NCBI RefSeq assembly: GCF_005145045.1
Contig: NZ_CP039694.1
Span: 1 to 64,000, forward strand
Direction: 5' to 3'
Origin: Agrobacterium larrymoorei
GTDB taxonomy: Bacteria; Pseudomonadota; Alphaproteobacteria; Rhizobiales; Rhizobiaceae
Length of the DNA: 64,000 nucleotides
Shown: positions 46,839 to 55,067 of the stretch, in pieces
Layout of the letters: each line of letters begins with the position of its first letter
Numbering within the stretch: position 1 is the first letter of the stretch
Notes under the pieces: generated by a model
The model's input: only the letters and a program-made list of their open reading frames with translations
What the model was told of the DNA's origin: nothing
Databases searched by the model: none
Made by a program: the position numbers and the translations under genes

Positions 46839-47274
46839 TGCTACCTCTTCCCATAAATGCCATGACTTTAGATCGCAATTCAGCGCGACGTATACTCTGG
46901 ATCCGAAGTAAACTTTAAGGTTGATTCGTACCAGCCCTTTATGCAATCGCGTAGCGTCGTTGAATGAGCCCAATGCGGTGTTATTTGGCATTTGCATGTT
47001 CTTTGTCGAAGCAACTCCGCGCGCGAATCGACGCTCGACGAGCTAACCTTGAATGAGCCTAACGAGACGAGGATGCTCTCTCAGGCCGGAGTCCATACAT
47101 GTTGGAAAAGGCCGCAGCGGTATCCTTTCGGAAGCTTGTTTCCAGCCCTCAACCTTCAATTATGATTGTACGTCTTTCCGGTCCGGTAGGCGCATCAACA
47201 AATGCGGCACGTAGCCATTCGGGCTGGGGGCGGTCATGATGTCAGCCGTGCGTCACAACGCACGGCGGTTGCAT
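46839..47274. other. Intergenic stretch with one hairpin
   Basis: No gene seen. The hairpin GCCGTGCGT/ACGCACGGC (47245-47253, 47258-47266, loop CACA) lies just past the stop of the minus-strand gene at 47275 and may end its transcript, although no T-run follows. Confidence 0.45.
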
Positions 47275-47715
47275 TCATTCGAGATCGGCATCCCCAAATT
47301 TTGCCCGATTTGGGCCGACTTCTGCAATTGCTAAATAGTCGAAGGGGGCCACGGGTCCTTTGAGCAGGTCCAGAATTTTCTCCGCGCTTTCAATGTGAAG
47401 CGAAATGATCCACGTTGACGTCGATGTATGCTTTTCCGCCGGCTTGAGAGACTCTAAGAGGGCAATCAACGCTGACCGGCGTTGCTCAGCCTTTCCCCTT
47501 TTTTTCGACGTAGAGTTCTTGATCCGATAATTGACCTGAAACGAGCGAGATTTTGTATTTGCCTTCACAGCCGCTACTTCAGCCGCAGCAAGTGCGGCGA
47601 TCCATTGGTCAATTTCACGCTTGCGGGCGGCGGCTTCGGTCCTTGATGCCTCTTCCAACGCGGAAAGCGCTTTAGTGATGGCGGTCGCCCTGTTGCTTTT
47701 GCCTGTGTCCATCAT
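47275..47715 (-). CDS. Hypothetical helical basic protein
   Basis: A 146-residue protein of no recognised family. The N-terminal half is an alanine-rich, probably coiled-coil helix (residues 8-55), followed by a lysine-rich segment (SKKRGKAEQRR) and a C-terminal half with STSTWIISLHIESAEKIL. No signal peptide. The ATG at 47715 has AGGGAA upstream. It shares strand and neighbourhood with the dnd-associated operons, 80 bases downstream of another hypothetical gene. A role in the island cannot be shown. Confidence 0.6.
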   Translation of the reverse strand: MMDTGKSNRATAITKALSALEEASRTEAAARKREIDQWIAALAAAEVAAVKANTKSRSFQVNYRIKNSTSKKRGKAEQRRSALIALLESLKPAEKHTSTSTWIISLHIESAEKILDLLKGPVAPFDYLAIAEVGPNRAKFGDADLE

Positions 47716-47795
47716 AAAAAATTCCCTTAGTTTCGTGTCGCGATTGCTTGCAAAATTTGCATTGATGAAACGAGCCTCCTCCCCGCAATATCGCG

Positions 47796-48260
47796 TCAGC
47801 CGCGGATCGTGATCTCAATAGCGGCCTCGGGCACGTTGAATGTGACCGCCAATCCTGCCTTGGCTTCTGCGATCGTCAACCCCAGTGGCTTAGACGCAGC
47901 GATGGCTTGATAAGCCAGCCCACTGAAATCGATATCCGGGAAATCCCGCTCGCTCCAATAGGAAACAGGATTTCGCCCGGACCACTGGTCCGGGACGTTG
48001 GTTAGCGCGTACTCTCTTATCAGTATCAGCCAGCGATTGGGTGTTTCCGTCGAGGCGACAACATCTTTGACTTTGCCGACCATAAATGCGGTTCCGTGTG
48101 CCTCCGAGCCTCGCATCTCGCGAGCCTTGGCGTTTCGGCACATGACGACATAGTCGCATCGGGCAGCTCGGTTCCTGTCTAACGCCCAAGATTGGGTCCC
48201 GCCATCAGATAAAATCGTCTCGACGGACTTGCTAGTCATCACAGATATCACTTCGCTCAT
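47796..48260 (-). CDS. Hypothetical soluble protein
   Basis: A 154-residue soluble protein without a recognised family. It contains RCDYVVMCRNAKAREMRGSE and a run of alternating strands (GTAFMVGKVKDVV, NRWLILIREYAL), which suggests a small alpha/beta or beta-barrel fold. It begins at ATG 48260, seven bases after GGTATT, a weak ribosome site. Followed on the same strand by the gene at 47275-47715, probably in one transcript. Confidence 0.6.
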   Translation of the reverse strand: MSEVISVMTSKSVETILSDGGTQSWALDRNRAARCDYVVMCRNAKAREMRGSEAHGTAFMVGKVKDVVASTETPNRWLILIREYALTNVPDQWSGRNPVSYWSERDFPDIDFSGLAYQAIAASKPLGLTIAEAKAGLAVTFNVPEAAIEITIRG

Positions 48261-48524
48261 AGGAAATACCCCGATTCACCGAAGGAATTAATAGGTTACT
48301 TTCGCCAAAGTATCAATGCAGGTAATTTTCAATCTTGAGGCAAAATAGACTGTGAGACGCGGTGTCGCGAGTGACCTCAGGGCAGAGACCGCTAACCTGC
48401 CAAGTTGACTTTCGGTTGTTCGAAATCAGTATTCGATCTGCCGCGATTTTTGTTCCCGTAGAGATCCGGGCTGGATTGCCCTCGATAGTTCCACTATATT
48501 TGCTCCATGGCACAGGAAACGAAA

Positions 48525-48869
48525 ATGAAGCGGAAGTCCTCTGACTCACCAACGAAACGCAAGTTTGGCGTGTCGGTAAGTCCACGTGAGTTGAAGTCAA
48601 AGAGTTATGTCACGGTCACCTTCGGTGACGTAACCATTGCAGGAAATAGGCCGAGCGCCGAAAGCATCAAAGCACACGTTGACCGAAGCACGGATGCGCT
48701 CGCGCGTGTTGGCAAAAAGCTCACTAAGCCAGGCGTAACCCTGTCCAAGAAGAAGGGGATCCCGCGGTTTTCTGTCGATGAGAACGACCCGACGATCTTT
48801 GTGAGGGTCTTGGACGGGCAGGTCGATCGCGGTAGGATGGTCAACGGCGAGTTCGAGCCTGTCGGATGA
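48525..48869 (+). CDS. Probable antitoxin preceding a zeta-type toxin
   Basis: A 114-residue basic protein (N-terminus KRKSSDSPTKRKFGVSV; later lysine-rich KKLTKPGVTLSKKKGIPRF). It overlaps the zeta-like toxin gene by four bases (ATGA at 48866-48869), the normal antitoxin-toxin order. It does not look like the short helical epsilon antitoxin of Gram-positive epsilon-zeta. The start at 48525 has AGGAAACG in place; 48507 does not. Antitoxin function is inferred from position. Confidence 0.65.
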   Translation: MKRKSSDSPTKRKFGVSVSPRELKSKSYVTVTFGDVTIAGNRPSAESIKAHVDRSTDALARVGKKLTKPGVTLSKKKGIPRFSVDENDPTIFVRVLDGQVDRGRMVNGEFEPVG

Positions 48870-49609
48870 ACAATCTCGCCAGCGCTGTAACGAGTATCGT
48901 AGATACTCAGCGCGAGACTAAGAAGCCGCTAGCAATCATTCTCGCTGGACACAATGGTTCCGGAAAATCAACGATGTGGCGAAAGATGCTCGCCGGTCAA
49001 CTCCAGATCCCGCTTATAAATGCCGACCGGATGATGCTGTCAATCCTGCCTGAGCCTAACAGTGAAGGTGCTTTAGCTGACTGGGCGCTCGATCTTCGTG
49101 ACAACGACCAAAACTGGATGCTCGTGGCTCAACGAGGGGTCCGAGCGTTTGTCGGTCACGCCATGCGGGCTCAAGTTCCTTTTGCAATGGAAACGGTCTT
49201 CTCCCATTGGAAAGACAAAGGAGATGGATCGTTTGAATCAAAAGTTGATATGATCCGTGACATTCAAGCTGCTGGCTATTTTGTTCTTTTGTTCTTTGTC
49301 GGGCTGACCGACACAGATCTCTCCATCCTGCGTGTCCGCACCCGCGTCGCCGAACACGGTCACGCAGTAGACGAGACAAAGCTCAGAGAGAGATTCCCTA
49401 GAACACAGGTGGCTATTCGACACGCTCTCGATGTCGCCGACGCATCGGTACTTGTCGACAATAGCCGAGATGAAAAACGTGCGTTTTCCGTATGTGTTGT
49501 AAGGCGACAAGGGGAGACGCTGTATGATATCCGAAACAGTGAACAAGCTGTGCCCTCAGGGATAGCGAAATGGCTGGACATCGTCTGCCCGAAAGAACAG
49601 CCGCTCTAG
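48866..49609 (+). CDS. Zeta-type toxin (P-loop kinase family)
   Basis: A 247-residue zeta-toxin-like kinase. Walker A GHNGSGKST is at residues 28-36, followed by INADRM and the ETVFSHW block that forms the substrate region in zeta toxins. Zeta toxins phosphorylate UDP-N-acetylglucosamine and block cell-wall synthesis. It has a normal length and no lesion. Coupled to the upstream antitoxin by a four-base overlap; likely a plasmid or island maintenance module beside the dnd genes. Confidence 0.85.
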   Translation: MNNLASAVTSIVDTQRETKKPLAIILAGHNGSGKSTMWRKMLAGQLQIPLINADRMMLSILPEPNSEGALADWALDLRDNDQNWMLVAQRGVRAFVGHAMRAQVPFAMETVFSHWKDKGDGSFESKVDMIRDIQAAGYFVLLFFVGLTDTDLSILRVRTRVAEHGHAVDETKLRERFPRTQVAIRHALDVADASVLVDNSRDEKRAFSVCVVRRQGETLYDIRNSEQAVPSGIAKWLDIVCPKEQPL

Positions 49610-50064
49610 GTCCTGTTGACAAAGTACAAAAACTGCCGAGTGATCGACCAAACGCCTCCTGATAAGTCCCCCTTTTGCGCCCGAAGCCTGCGAAAGGCCC
49701 CGAACGGTGGTGTCGATCACGTGCTACCGGTCATCGGTCATCGGTCAACGCAACTCAAGAACCGGTTCGAGAAGAACGTCCCAGACACTTTGTTCGGCCA
49801 TCGACGGAACCGGACATAAATCGAGTTTCACTTAGCACAACGCTCATGCATATCGCACCGGGGGCATCCGACGCGTAGGACATGCAGCATCCCCTTTAGA
49901 AAACACCGATTATCGTGAGCAGGGCGCGACTTACGCCCGCGTTCTTTTGGTAAGAATGGCTCGATGATATGCCATTCCTCTTCGCTCAAATCGCCTCGCG
50001 CCGACGCTACCTCCTGAAAGGCAGCTTTGGACCATATTCTCACCAATTTGAGAAACCCTGTGCA
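49610..50064 (-). pseudogene. Decayed IS5-family transposase fragment
   Basis: The minus strand encodes DLSEEEWHIIEPFLPKERGRKSR, NRCFLKGMLHVLRVG and, after shifts, NSIYVRFRRW and then HVIDTTVRG-SQASGAKGG. This is the N-terminal half of an IS5-type DDE transposase with the first catalytic Asp in IDTT. Stops and frameshifts interrupt it, and the C-terminal half is absent. It abuts and truncates the flavin monooxygenase gene at 50040-50414. Confidence 0.75.
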
Positions 50065-50414
50065 CTTCGATCAAGTAGGGCACTAATCAACGTTTTGTGT
50101 TGCGGCCCACCTTCCATGTCGCGGTGTATGACATACGCCATGACAGGAACGACGAGCAGTGGGTCGTTGACCGGAGTTTGCGCGCCGGTGGAGATGGCCG
50201 TCGCCGGCCCGCCCTTGTAGACGTCGTAGACGCCGACGATGTCGGCGAGGAAGATACCGTCGAGCTTGCCCCGCTCGGCGGTGCGCGCGAGGTTCGCCCA
50301 GTATTCCAGGCTGGTATAGGACGTCGACTGATCCCGTGGGTGGGTCCACAGTCCATGATTGATGTGGCTGACACAGTTCATGTCGAACGCGTAGATGTGA
50401 ATTTTCTTCGTCAT
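50040..50414 (-). pseudogene. 5' fragment of an LLM flavin-dependent monooxygenase gene
   Basis: Encodes the first about 110 residues of an NtaA/SnaA/DszA-type luciferase-like monooxygenase: MTKKIHIYAFDMNCVSHINH, then YWANLARTAERGKLDGIFLAD and PLLVVPVMAYV. A full protein of this group has about 450 residues, so three quarters are missing. It ends where the IS5 remnant begins. It is divergent from the homocysteine S-methyltransferase gene. Such enzymes act on organosulfur or aminocarboxylate compounds, matching the neighbouring importer. Confidence 0.8.
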
Positions 50415-50655
50415 ACGACCCGCTGTTTCGCTGTGCTGCCGATGGGGCTCTTCATTCGGGCCACATCCACTTCGGGCGATTAGATAACGGTTTTGCGCAG
50501 GTTGCACCGGGCATAAATTTCTTTTGTCTATTAAATATATAGTTTTTATGTTCTTGAGGAAAATCCGGAGGACGCCCTATATCTCGTCACCCGCTGCTCC
50601 GGCCATGCGTCGAAACAAGCGTCTGAAAATATACAGTAATTTCGCAGGAGGACGC

Positions 50656-51600
50656 ATGTCCGAGAAAATCACGGTGCTGGACGGCGGCATGGGTCGTGAA
50701 CTTCTGAAAAGCGGCGCCCCGTTCAAGCAACCCGAATGGTCCGCCCTCGCGCTGATCGAAGCACCCGAATATGTCGAGAAAGCGCACGACGCGTTCATAA
50801 CCGCCGGTGCTGATGTTATCACCACAAACAGCTATGCGGTGGTTCCGTTCCACATCGGGGAAGAGCGCTTTGCAGATCTTGGGTTAGAGCTGGTTGATCT
50901 GTCCGGCAAGCTGGCGCGTTCCGCAGCACAAAAAACCGGTGGAAGGGTTCGGGTTGCAGGTTCGCTGCCGCCGGTTTTTGGCTCCTATCGGCCCGATCTC
51001 TTCGATGCAGAACGGGCGCCGGAAATTCTATCCGTTCTGGTTCAGGGCCTGTCTCCTTATGTCGATTTCTGGCTGGCAGAGACGCAGGGCTCCTTGACCG
51101 AGGTCGAGGCTATCCGCCGTGCTTTGGGTGACGATCCGAGGCCACTCTGGCTGTCCTTTACCCTTGACGACAGAAACGGCGTCAGGGACGTGATCGCAGG
51201 AAAATGGCCACCGCGCCTGCGCTCAGGGGAGACGGTTGCCGAGGCTGCGGCCAAGGCGGTCGAGCTTGGTGCGTCCGCGCTGCTTTTCAACTGCAGCCAG
51301 GCTGAAATCATGGAGGCTGCGATCAAAGCGGCGCGGCAGTCCCTGCAGGACAGCTCCCTTCACGCCGCTATTGGCGTCTATGCCAATGCTTTCGTCCCCC
51401 GGCCGGAAAGCCAGGAAGAAATCAAGGCCAATTCAGGACTCGGTGATCTTCGCGAGGATCTCGATCCGCCGGGTTATCTGACCTTTGCAAGCCGATGGGT
51501 GGATGCAGGCGCGACAATCGTCGGCGGCTGCTGCGGCATCGGCCCGGAGCATATTTTCGAAATCAAGACAACATTCAAACCGGAACCTGTCGCTGCCTGA
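50656..51600 (+). CDS. Homocysteine S-methyltransferase family protein
   Basis: A 314-residue zinc-dependent methyltransferase of the MmuM/YitJ type. It has the start LDGGMGRELLKSGAPF, TTNSYAVVPFH, first zinc ligand in LLFNCSQ and the paired cysteines in VGGCCGIGPEH. These enzymes methylate homocysteine from S-methylmethionine or similar donors. The start 50656 is fixed by AGGAGG six bases before it. It is first of an operon with a peptide-type ABC importer, so the methyl donor or a precursor may be imported; inference. Confidence 0.9.
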   Translation: MSEKITVLDGGMGRELLKSGAPFKQPEWSALALIEAPEYVEKAHDAFITAGADVITTNSYAVVPFHIGEERFADLGLELVDLSGKLARSAAQKTGGRVRVAGSLPPVFGSYRPDLFDAERAPEILSVLVQGLSPYVDFWLAETQGSLTEVEAIRRALGDDPRPLWLSFTLDDRNGVRDVIAGKWPPRLRSGETVAEAAAKAVELGASALLFNCSQAEIMEAAIKAARQSLQDSSLHAAIGVYANAFVPRPESQEEIKANSGLGDLREDLDPPGYLTFASRWVDAGATIVGGCCGIGPEHIFEIKTTFKPEPVAA

Positions 51601-51627
51601 ACCAGCACGCAACCTCGGATCAAGACC

Positions 51628-53181
51628 ATGACATTTCAAAACAATAAAAACGTCGGCGGGATCGATCGCCGTACGCTGCTGAAGGCAGCCAGCGCGTTGG
51701 CGGCCGGCTCGCTCATCCTGCCCGGCTTCGCCCGCGCCCAGCAGCCGCAAAAAGGCGGTCATCTCATTCTGGGTATCGACAATGCGTCCAGCACCGATCG
51801 CCTCGATCCGGCTTTTTACTTCGAGGCTTACGCCTACAATATCGGTTTGCAGCTTTTTAACACGCTGACGGACCTTAACGACGACGGCAGCCTGCGCGCC
51901 GGCTTGGCTGAATCCTGGGAACCTGCCGCCGGTGGCAGCAAGTGGATTTTCAAGCTGCGCAAGGGCGTGCAGTTTCACAACGGCAAGGAATTGACCCCGG
52001 AAGACGTCATCTATTCCCTCAACCACCATCGCGGCGAAAAGTCGGAATCGGCGGGCAAGGGTTATCTTCTCAGCGTGACCGACATTGTGAAGTCCGCCGA
52101 TCACGAGGTCACGTTCAATCTTTCCGGACCAAACGCCGACTTCCCGTATCTTCTCGGTGACGTGCATTTCGGCATCACGCCGGATGGCGTCAACTTCGAT
52201 GACGGTATCGGCACCGGAGCCTTCATCCTTGAGGATTTCCAGCCGGGCGTTCGAACCCTGGCCAAGCGCAATCCGAACTATTGGGACCCCGAGCGCGGCC
52301 ATGTGGATTCGGTCGAAACCGTTGCCTACAACGACAAATCCGCGCGTGTCGCCGCACTGATCAGCAATTCCGTGCATTTCATCAATAATGTCGAGCCGCG
52401 TGTTGCGCAGAGACTTACGGCCAATCAGGCGCTTGCGCTTCATCGCGAAGACGATAGCTCGATCGTGCTGTTTGCCGGTCGCGCCGATCGTGCGCCATTC
52501 GACAATCTCGATGTGCGCCTTGCTCTCAAATATGCGATCGACCGGGAGCAGATCGTCACCTCCATTCTCAGCGGCGCCGGCACGGTGTCGAACGACAATC
52601 CGATCTTTCCGTCGAACCGGTATTTTGCCTCCGATGTGCCGACGCGTGCCCACGATCCGGACAAGGCAGCGTTCCACTGGAAGAAGTCCGGCTACGACGG
52701 CAATATCGTGCTGTCGGCATCGGATGGCGCCAGTTTCTCCGGCGCGCTCGATGCGGCACAGCTCTACCAGCAGTCGGCAACGGCGGCGGGCATCCCCTTC
52801 GAGGTCAACCGCGTGCCGGCCGACGGATACTGGAGCGATGTGTGGCTGAAGCATCCTTTCGTCGCGTCTGGCTGGGGCGCACGCCCGACGGCCGATGCCA
52901 TGCTTTCCCTGATCTACCTGTCGGAAGCGCCGTGGAACGAGTCCGGCTGGAGAAACAAGAAATTCGACGAACTCGTGTTGGCCGCTCGCGGAGAACTCGA
53001 TGAGACGAAACGCAAGCAACTGTATCATGATGCGCAGGTGCTGATCATCGAGGAAAACAGCTCGGTTATTCCGGCCTACTCGGCACAGATCAGCGCGTCG
53101 AGCAGCAAGCTCAAAGGCTACAAAGCCATCCCCGGCCAAAACGGACCGAGGACAGCCGAAAAAGTCTGGCTGGAAAGCTAG
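51628..53181 (+). CDS. Periplasmic substrate-binding protein of a peptide-type ABC importer
   Basis: A 517-residue SBP family 5 (DppA/OppA-like) protein. The N-terminus carries a twin-arginine signal (DRRTLLKAASALAAG... ending ARAQ). The mature part has the family blocks LAESWEPAAGGSKWIFKLRKG in outline, GTGAFILEDFQPG and RRYFASDVP-like regions. It defines the solute of the following permease/ATPase genes. It starts 27 bases after the methyltransferase stop. Substrate may be a peptide or an organosulfur compound; undetermined. Confidence 0.9.
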   Translation: MTFQNNKNVGGIDRRTLLKAASALAAGSLILPGFARAQQPQKGGHLILGIDNASSTDRLDPAFYFEAYAYNIGLQLFNTLTDLNDDGSLRAGLAESWEPAAGGSKWIFKLRKGVQFHNGKELTPEDVIYSLNHHRGEKSESAGKGYLLSVTDIVKSADHEVTFNLSGPNADFPYLLGDVHFGITPDGVNFDDGIGTGAFILEDFQPGVRTLAKRNPNYWDPERGHVDSVETVAYNDKSARVAALISNSVHFINNVEPRVAQRLTANQALALHREDDSSIVLFAGRADRAPFDNLDVRLALKYAIDREQIVTSILSGAGTVSNDNPIFPSNRYFASDVPTRAHDPDKAAFHWKKSGYDGNIVLSASDGASFSGALDAAQLYQQSATAAGIPFEVNRVPADGYWSDVWLKHPFVASGWGARPTADAMLSLIYLSEAPWNESGWRNKKFDELVLAARGELDETKRKQLYHDAQVLIIEENSSVIPAYSAQISASSSKLKGYKAIPGQNGPRTAEKVWLES

Positions 53182-53245
53182 GATCGCAACAGTCACGATC
53201 CGGCGGGCACTGCCGGGTCGTGACATATGGTCTTATGAGGTCGCT

Positions 53246-54250
53246 ATGGCTGTTGTAGAAACGATCGAACTGAGCGTGCGGCCCCGATATCGGGATCACC
53301 ACATCGCTCGCCTGACCGCCCGGCGGCTGCTGATCGGCCTGCTTTTACTGTTCGTGATTTCGACGCTGATCTTCATCGGCACGGAAATTCTGCCGGGAGA
53401 CGCAGCAACGGCGCTTCTTGGACGTTCAGCGACGCCGGCGGCCCTCGCGGAATTGCGCCTTCAACTGGGTCTCGATCGGCCGCTTGTCGAGCGATATCTG
53501 CTGTGGCTCGTGAACGCGCTGCAAGGTGATTTCGGCGTCAGCCTCATCAATGGCCGCAGCGTTACCACCAGCCTCGGTCTTCGCCTGGGCAACACACTTG
53601 TTCTTGCGGCGGCGGCTGCGGTGGTGTCCGTGCCGCTCTCCGTGTTTCTCGGTATCCTGTCTGTTCGCTATCGCGGCACCCTTCTTGATCGCTCTGTCTC
53701 GGCCCTGACCCGCGGCATCGTTGCCTTGCCGGAGTTCTTCGTCGGTTACCTATTGATCTTCGTCTTCTCGATTACGCTCGGATGGCTTGCAAGCAGCGCC
53801 ACAGTGTTCGAGACGATGAGCTTCAGTGACAGGCTTCTGGCGATGATCCTGCCCTGCCTGACTCTCACCCTCGCCGTCACCGGTCACATCACCACCATGA
53901 CCCGGGCCGCGCTCCTCAACGTTCTCGCCTCGCCCTATATCGAAATGGCCGTCCTAAAGGGTGCATCGCACTCGTGCATCATCTGGCGCCACGCCTTGCC
54001 AAATGCGCTGGCTGCCATCGTGAACGTGGTCATTCTCAACCTCGCCTATCTCGTTGCAGGGGTCGTGGTCGTCGAGGTCATTTTTGTCTACCCCGGCATG
54101 GGGCAGTTCATGGTGGATAGCGTGGTCAACCGCGATATTCCGGTGGTCCAAGCGTGCTGCCTGCTGTTTGCCGCCGTCTATATCGGTCTTAACCTGCTTG
54201 CGGATGTGGTCTCGACACTGGCCAATCCGCGGCTGAGATATCCAAAATAA
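53246..54250 (+). CDS. DppB-type ABC permease
   Basis: A 334-residue integral membrane permease. It has a cytoplasmic N-terminus, a TM segment (RLLIGLLLLFVISTLIFIG), the conserved GDFGVSL and ITTMTRAALLNVL, and the EAA loop KGASHSCIIWRHALPNAL. These define the DppB/OppB group. The second permease starts immediately after its stop. Confidence 0.92.
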   Translation: MAVVETIELSVRPRYRDHHIARLTARRLLIGLLLLFVISTLIFIGTEILPGDAATALLGRSATPAALAELRLQLGLDRPLVERYLLWLVNALQGDFGVSLINGRSVTTSLGLRLGNTLVLAAAAAVVSVPLSVFLGILSVRYRGTLLDRSVSALTRGIVALPEFFVGYLLIFVFSITLGWLASSATVFETMSFSDRLLAMILPCLTLTLAVTGHITTMTRAALLNVLASPYIEMAVLKGASHSCIIWRHALPNALAAIVNVVILNLAYLVAGVVVVEVIFVYPGMGQFMVDSVVNRDIPVVQACCLLFAAVYIGLNLLADVVSTLANPRLRYPK

Positions 54251-55063
54251 ATGTTCAGACACCTCACCTTTTCGGCCTGCATCGGCCTCGTTTTCGTCGC
54301 GGCGTTTCTGCTTGTTGCATTGTTTGCGCCGTTCATCGCGCCTCACGGCGTCAACGATATTGTCGGCGCAAGCTGGGATTATCCGTCGTTGACCGCACCA
54401 CTCGGCACCGACATGATCGGACGGGACCTCTTGTCGCGCTTCATCTGGGGCGCGCGAGTCACGATTTTTACGGCGGCCGCTGCCACCGGCATAGCCTATG
54501 CCGTGGGAACAAGCCTTGGCCTGCTGGCGGGGCTGCGCAACGACTGGCTGGATACTATCCTGTCGCGTATCGTCGATCTGCTGATGGCGATCCCGACGCT
54601 TATTTTCGCGCTCGTGTTGCTGACGATCCTGCCGCGATCGATCGTCGTTATCGTCGCCATCATGGCGCTTCTGGAGAGCACCCGCTTTTTCCGGCTTGCC
54701 CGTTCCGTCGCCGCCGATATCGCGGCGCGCGATTATATCGAGACGGCGATCCTGCGGGGGGAGACGCGGCTATGGATCGTCTACCGCGAAATCCTTCCCA
54801 ACGCCCTCGCACCGCTGATTGCGGAAACAGGCCTGCGCTTCATCTTCGCTGTGCTGTTCCTATCGACGCTCTCGTTTCTCGGCCTTGGAATACAGCCGCC
54901 CATCACCGACTGGGGTAGCCTGATCAAGGAGAACAAGGACGGCCTTCTGTTCGGGGTAGGGGCTGCGCTGATACCCGGAGCAGCGATCGCGCTGCTCGCC
55001 ATCTCGGTGAACATGGTCGTCGATTGGATACTTGATGCCGACGCGCGGCTGGAGCAGCATTGA
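54251..55063 (+). CDS. DppC-type ABC permease
   Basis: A 270-residue permease with about six membrane segments. The conserved PLGTDMIGRDLLSRFIWGAR block and the EAA loop GETRLWIVYREILPNALAPL mark the DppC/OppC group. It follows dppB without a gap and precedes the ATPase by four bases, so the importer is translationally compact. Confidence 0.92.
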   Translation: MFRHLTFSACIGLVFVAAFLLVALFAPFIAPHGVNDIVGASWDYPSLTAPLGTDMIGRDLLSRFIWGARVTIFTAAAATGIAYAVGTSLGLLAGLRNDWLDTILSRIVDLLMAIPTLIFALVLLTILPRSIVVIVAIMALLESTRFFRLARSVAADIAARDYIETAILRGETRLWIVYREILPNALAPLIAETGLRFIFAVLFLSTLSFLGLGIQPPITDWGSLIKENKDGLLFGVGAALIPGAAIALLAISVNMVVDWILDADARLEQH

Positions 55064-55067
55064 TCCC

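Noticed and set aside
49728..49748. Short tandem repeat of CGGTCAT
   Set aside because: Three partial copies within decayed transposase sequence; too short to be meaningful.
51433..53226. A 597-codon minus-strand frame opposite the Dpp-type binding-protein gene
   Set aside because: The plus strand encodes a clear SBP with a Tat signal and operon context. The antisense frame is arginine- and histidine-rich, has no domain, and reflects GC-rich codon bias.
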